The position numbers and the translations under genes were made by a program. 46,552 nucleotides of DNA from Roseimaritima sediminicola. Lineage in GTDB: Bacteria; Planctomycetota; Planctomycetia; Pirellulales; Pirellulaceae. How positions within the stretch are numbered: position 1 is the first letter of the stretch; every line of letters begins with the position of its first letter. Positions 43,273 through 46,552 of this stretch are shown here, piece after piece. The DNA is taken from the NCBI RefSeq assembly GCF_009618275.1, contig NZ_WIAD01000047.1, forward strand, positions 1-46,552. Reading direction: 5' to 3'. The notes beneath the pieces are model-generated. The model worked only from the letters and a program-made list of their open reading frames with translations. It was not told the origin of the DNA and did no database searches.

Positions 43273-44619
43273 ATGCACCGCCCCCGTCCATCATCACGCC
43301 GAAGCTTCCTGAAAGCGTCCCTGGCCTACGGTGCGGTCTCGGCCGCCGGCGGTAGCTTGGCGACCAGCCGATTGTCGCCCGCGATCTTGCGTGCGGCCGA
43401 AGCGGCCCGCCAGCAGAACCGTCACGTCATCCTGCTGTGGATGCCAGGCGGCCCCAGCCAACTGGACACGTTCGACATGAAGCCGGACGCGGCCACCGGT
43501 GGACCGCTGCAGGAAGCGCAAACGAATGTTCCCGGCATCCGATTCTCCGAACATCTGCCGCGTTTGGCCAAGCAGGCCGATCGGTTGGCCCTGCTGCGGG
43601 GAATGAGTACCGCCGAGGGCGACCACGCGCGGGGCACGACGCTGATGCAAACCGGTCATCCGCCGGGCGGCCCGGTCAAGTATCCCGCGGTCGGTTGCAC
43701 GCTGTCGCGGGCATTGGCCGAGGAGGCTCCGCGGGCCCCGGAACACGATGCCCTGCCCGCCTTTGTCAGTATCGCCCCGGGCCCCCTGGTTCAGCAGAGT
43801 CCGCGCAGCGGCTTTCTCGGTCCTCAGTACGCCCCGATGACCGTTGATGCTTCGGCCCCCGGCGGAACCCGTTCGCTGGCCGAGCTGCGGGTGAATTTTT
43901 TAGATCGCCACGCTCACGTCGATCCGCTGCGTCAGGGTCGACGCGTCGACCTGTGGCGAGCGATGCAAGATGATTACCTGGCCGGCCGCCGAGTCGATAA
44001 CGCGCTAGCCCATGACACGGTTTTTCAGGCGGCCCTCGATTTGGTGGATAGTGACGCCCGCGAAGCGTTCGATCTGACGCAGGAGTCCGCCAAGACGCGC
44101 GCCGCCTACGGCGAAGGCATCTTCGGCCAAGGCTGCTTGATGGCTCGACGGTTGCTCGAGCGAGACGTGCCGCTGGTCGAGGTCAGTCTCGGTAACGGGA
44201 TCGCGTGGGATACCCATGCCGACAACTTTGCCCAGGTCCGGCGTCTGTGCGGCGAACTGGATCAGGGCTGGGCGACGCTGATGGACCAACTGGAAACCTT
44301 GGGCCTTCTGGAATCGACCACGATCCTGTGGGCCGGCGAGTTCGGACGCACGCCCGTGATCAACGACAACGGGGGCCGCGATCACTACCCGCAAGCCTTC
44401 TCCTGTGTGCTCGCCGGTGGCGGCGTGGCCGGTGGCCAAGTGTACGGGGCCACCAGCGCCGACGGCAGCGAAGTGGAAGATGGTAAGATGAATGCCCAAG
44501 ACCTGCTGTCCACCCTGTGCGGCGCGATCGGCGTTTCTCCGCACACGCAATTTGATACGGCCGATGGCCGGCCGATCGCGATCGCCGAAGGACAAATCGT
44601 CCGGCAAGTGCTCTCCTAG
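43273..44619 (+). CDS. DUF1501 protein with twin-arginine signal
   Basis: Protein of 448 residues in the alkaline phosphatase/sulfatase-like DUF1501 family. The N-terminus SRRSFLKASLAYGAVSAAGG has a twin-arginine signal, so it is probably exported folded by Tat. Family blocks seen are LLWMPGGPSQLDTFDMKP, HARGTTLMQTGHPPGG, SPRSGFLGPQYAPM, WDTHADNF and TTILWAGEFGRTP, with metal-ligand candidates in GGRDHYPQ. The family always travels with DUF1549/DUF1553 genes in planctomycetes; the activity is unknown but linked to polysaccharide or sulfate-rich substrates (inference). The EF-hand gene follows within 12 bases. Confidence 0.94.
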   Translation: MHRPRPSSRRSFLKASLAYGAVSAAGGSLATSRLSPAILRAAEAARQQNRHVILLWMPGGPSQLDTFDMKPDAATGGPLQEAQTNVPGIRFSEHLPRLAKQADRLALLRGMSTAEGDHARGTTLMQTGHPPGGPVKYPAVGCTLSRALAEEAPRAPEHDALPAFVSIAPGPLVQQSPRSGFLGPQYAPMTVDASAPGGTRSLAELRVNFLDRHAHVDPLRQGRRVDLWRAMQDDYLAGRRVDNALAHDTVFQAALDLVDSDAREAFDLTQESAKTRAAYGEGIFGQGCLMARRLLERDVPLVEVSLGNGIAWDTHADNFAQVRRLCGELDQGWATLMDQLETLGLLESTTILWAGEFGRTPVINDNGGRDHYPQAFSCVLAGGGVAGGQVYGATSADGSEVEDGKMNAQDLLSTLCGAIGVSPHTQFDTADGRPIAIAEGQIVRQVLS

Positions 44620-44631
44620 GTGGGGCGGTCC

Positions 44632-46428
44632 ATGCGATTCCGAGCATTCGAGGCGCCGATGGCACACGCCCAACCTTATCGCTGCACCACGCCCATTGTC
44701 GCCGGTTTGGCGCTGATCGTTCTGGGCGGGATCGGTTGCAGCGAACCGGTGGACGTCAGCGATCCGAACGGGGCGCCGACGGCCGAAGACGAACCGCAAA
44801 TCGTCGTGATCAGCGATCCCGACAGCGAACTGGGCCGCGGCGAAGGGGAAGCGACAGCCGCGTCTGGCGAAGCGCCGCCGGCGGACACGACAGAGCGTTC
44901 ACCGTCTGCGGACGATCCCCGCGACCAATCGCCAATGGTTGCGGCGAACATGACTGCACCGAACATGACCGAAGCTTCGGCGGATATGGCCGAGGCCGCG
45001 TCTGCGGACCGCGCAGACGGGTCCGATGAACAGGACGACTCGGCGGCCGAGCTCCGCCGTGCGGCAAGCGAGCCTGCGGACGATCCCGACGTCACCACAC
45101 ACCGTTTGTACGTGCCGACGACCGCCGGCGCACTGCTGATCGATGTCCAGTTGCGTGTCGACGGACAACCGATCGGCCAGTTTCTAGACAAGCAACTCGA
45201 TCGCTTACAGGCCGAGATCACCTCGGAGCCGCGGCTGTTGTGGAGCGAGTTGGTCGTCTTCGCTCGGCAAAACGCCGCGCTGTTCCCTGCCGGCTTGAAC
45301 GTGGTCGACGAGACGGCTGAACGTTTCGACCGCAATGCCAACGGGGTGGTCGAACGCGAGGAGCTGCGGCGGTGGTTGCTGTCGGCGAACAACGGCGGAC
45401 GGCTGGTGCGAGTGCAAACCGACGACCGCTTCCGGCATCGCAATCGTTGTGGGTCGGCCGTGTTTGCCGCCTTGGATTCCGATGACGATCAGGTGCTCCG
45501 TGAGCCGCAGTACCGCGACGCAGCGGAAGCGATTCTCAGCCTGGACCGCAATTTCGACGAGCGGCTGGATGTGGACGAGTGGCTCTCCGCCGCGGCTCCG
45601 AGCCAAACCAGGCAAGGCCGCGGCGGGTCGCTGGGCGGCTCGGTCTCGGTCCTTCAAGATTTTTCGCAGTGGGACCGGCTGACCTATGCGGCGACGAGCG
45701 AGCTTGCCGCTGCCCCGTTCGGGGCCGCTCCGCTGCTGGCCCGCATCGATACCGATGGCGACCAGCAATTGACGGTCGCAGAAATCCGGCAGCTGCGCGA
45801 CGGCCCGGCGACGCTTGCTGTGCAGATCGATTTTTCCACCGACTCGACCAGCCCTCCCAGCGTGTCGTTATTGTCCTCACTCGACTCGCTGAAAAATAAA
45901 ACCAGCGAAGGGAGTCAATGGATCGCGGTCAGGGATGAAACGCTGCAGTTGTTGTTGTCGGTCGAGGATACGTGGAGCCAGATGGGGCAGCGTGGGTCCG
46001 ATCAGCTGCCTTTATGGCTCGGCTATGTGAGCCTACAGTGCGGGGAAGCCAGCGATGCCTGGTTTCACTGGCTGGACCGCGATGGCAACGGTTATCTTTC
46101 CAGCAGAGAGCTGCAGCGGGCCGGAGAGCGGATCGGGGAATTGGCCGATGCCGACCGCGTCAGCTGCCATGCCGTGCCGGACGCCTACACCATCCGCGTG
46201 CTGCGCCAGCCACCGCAGGCAATGGCCGCCGCCAGGATGAGGCTCACGCGGCGCGGCGACCCACAGCGCAGTCCCCTGCCCGGTTGGGCCGCTCCGATGG
46301 ACCGCAACGCCGACGGCGACCTCAGCCGGCGGGAATTCGTCGGTTCGCCCGAGCAGTTCGATCGCCTGGACCGTAATCAGGACGGCTTTATCGATGTCGA
46401 CGAAGCCAAACGAGCCGGCGAGTTGTGA
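44632..46428 (+). CDS. lipoprotein with about seven EF-hand calcium-binding motifs
   Basis: Protein of 598 residues ending the DUF1549-DUF1501 operon. After a hydrophobic signal the lipobox is VLGGIGC. An Ala/Asp/Glu-rich linker (about 40-150) is followed by EF-hand loops DRNANGVVEREE, DSDDDQVLREPQ, DRNFDERLDVDE, DTDGDQQLTVAE, DRDGNGYLSSRE, DRNADGDLSRRE and DRNQDGFIDVDE, some degenerate. The start is the ATG at 44632; GTG 44620 and ATG 44659 are alternatives. It probably binds calcium at the cell surface and may act with the two exported proteins upstream. Confidence 0.88.
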   Translation: MRFRAFEAPMAHAQPYRCTTPIVAGLALIVLGGIGCSEPVDVSDPNGAPTAEDEPQIVVISDPDSELGRGEGEATAASGEAPPADTTERSPSADDPRDQSPMVAANMTAPNMTEASADMAEAASADRADGSDEQDDSAAELRRAASEPADDPDVTTHRLYVPTTAGALLIDVQLRVDGQPIGQFLDKQLDRLQAEITSEPRLLWSELVVFARQNAALFPAGLNVVDETAERFDRNANGVVEREELRRWLLSANNGGRLVRVQTDDRFRHRNRCGSAVFAALDSDDDQVLREPQYRDAAEAILSLDRNFDERLDVDEWLSAAAPSQTRQGRGGSLGGSVSVLQDFSQWDRLTYAATSELAAAPFGAAPLLARIDTDGDQQLTVAEIRQLRDGPATLAVQIDFSTDSTSPPSVSLLSSLDSLKNKTSEGSQWIAVRDETLQLLLSVEDTWSQMGQRGSDQLPLWLGYVSLQCGEASDAWFHWLDRDGNGYLSSRELQRAGERIGELADADRVSCHAVPDAYTIRVLRQPPQAMAAARMRLTRRGDPQRSPLPGWAAPMDRNADGDLSRREFVGSPEQFDRLDRNQDGFIDVDEAKRAGEL

Positions 46429-46449
46429 TTGCGCTGTGTGGCATAGTAG

Positions 46450-46500
46450 CTCGGCTGTCCTCAGCCGAGAGCTGAAGGGGCCACGGCTGTGACAGCCGTG
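46450..46500. repeat. two adjacent palindromic hairpins after the EF-hand gene
   Basis: CTCGGCTG-TCCT-CAGCCGAG (46450-46469) is a perfect 8-bp stem, and CACGGCTGT-G-ACAGCCGTG (46482-46500) a perfect 9-bp palindrome. The first resembles GGCTGTCCTCAGCC near 25347, so it is dispersed. No T-run follows. Their position suggests a termination or mRNA-end role. Confidence 0.75.
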
Positions 46501-46501
46501 C

Positions 46502-46552
46502 TAAGCACGTCGGCATGAATCTTTCGGTGAAACCCCGCGACAACACCCTCCC
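46502..46552. mobile_element. third copy of the TIR mini-element, cut by the right edge
   Basis: The sequence starts with TAAGCACGTCG and then follows the reverse complement of the element at 25528-25699 for all 51 visible bases. The rest lies outside the window. Confidence 0.85.

Noticed and set aside
41938-43278. 446-codon open frame on the minus strand
   Set aside because: Antisense to the DUF1549 gene, with Arg/Gln/His-rich composition and no domain.

Overview
The window is a gene-dense, GC-rich stretch of a planctomycete chromosome, most likely from the Pirellulaceae (Rhodopirellula and relatives). The marker families are a DUF1559 prepilin-like protein, a DUF1549/DUF1501 pair, a DUF1571 protein, CRTAC1-type ASPIC/UnbV proteins with TPR partners, many small lipoproteins, and dispersed hairpin repeats between genes. 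No phage, insertion sequence with a transposase, CRISPR array, tRNA or rRNA was seen. Layout: 1-9.2 kb holds a tandem repeat cut by the left edge, a class III nucleotide cyclase directly behind a TrkH potassium channel, a Tpx peroxiredoxin, and the replication genes dnaA-dnaB (minus strand) behind a long leader, then a GNAT-like protein and a candidate 44-residue cysteine-rich mini-protein. 9.2-20.4 kb holds a propeller/hydrolase fusion, a DUF1571 protein, a 944-residue secreted protein, and a coupled plus-strand group (TIM-barrel isomerase, YgfZ-like Fe/S repair protein, gamma-glutamylcyclotransferase), followed by an isochorismatase-type hydrolase and a WYL regulator. 20.5-30.5 kb is rich in envelope proteins: a translationally coupled TPR + CRTAC1 pair, divergent from a DUF1559 pseudopilin + lipoprotein pair that ends in a strong terminator, then a CHAT-domain protein lacking its expected catalytic residues, two small lipoproteins, pterin dehydratase and a small hypothetical protein. 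30.5-41.6 kb is mostly metabolic: a CitG-like synthase coupled to a haloalkane-dehalogenase/OleB-like hydrolase, a large TPR protein, a D-2-hydroxyacid dehydrogenase, purM, glgX, a serine hydrolase and an AcuI-like reductase. 41.6-46.5 kb is a DUF1549, DUF1501 and EF-hand lipoprotein operon. The most distinctive signal is in the non-coding DNA. A short element with 11-bp terminal inverted repeats and stacked hairpins appears three times (one full 172-bp copy, one truncated copy, one cut by the right edge). Several dispersed repeats lie exactly at gene ends, so that the repeat itself supplies the stop codon of at least six genes (dnaB, isochorismatase, WYL regulator, CHAT protein, purM, propeller/hydrolase; probably also the serine hydrolase). 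This suggests recurrent insertion of small repeats at 3' gene ends. I found no single clear new defence or biosynthetic system. The best candidates for uncharacterised biology are the repeat family, the TPR/CRTAC1/DUF1559 envelope locus, the propeller/hydrolase fusion and the CitG/OleB-like coupling.
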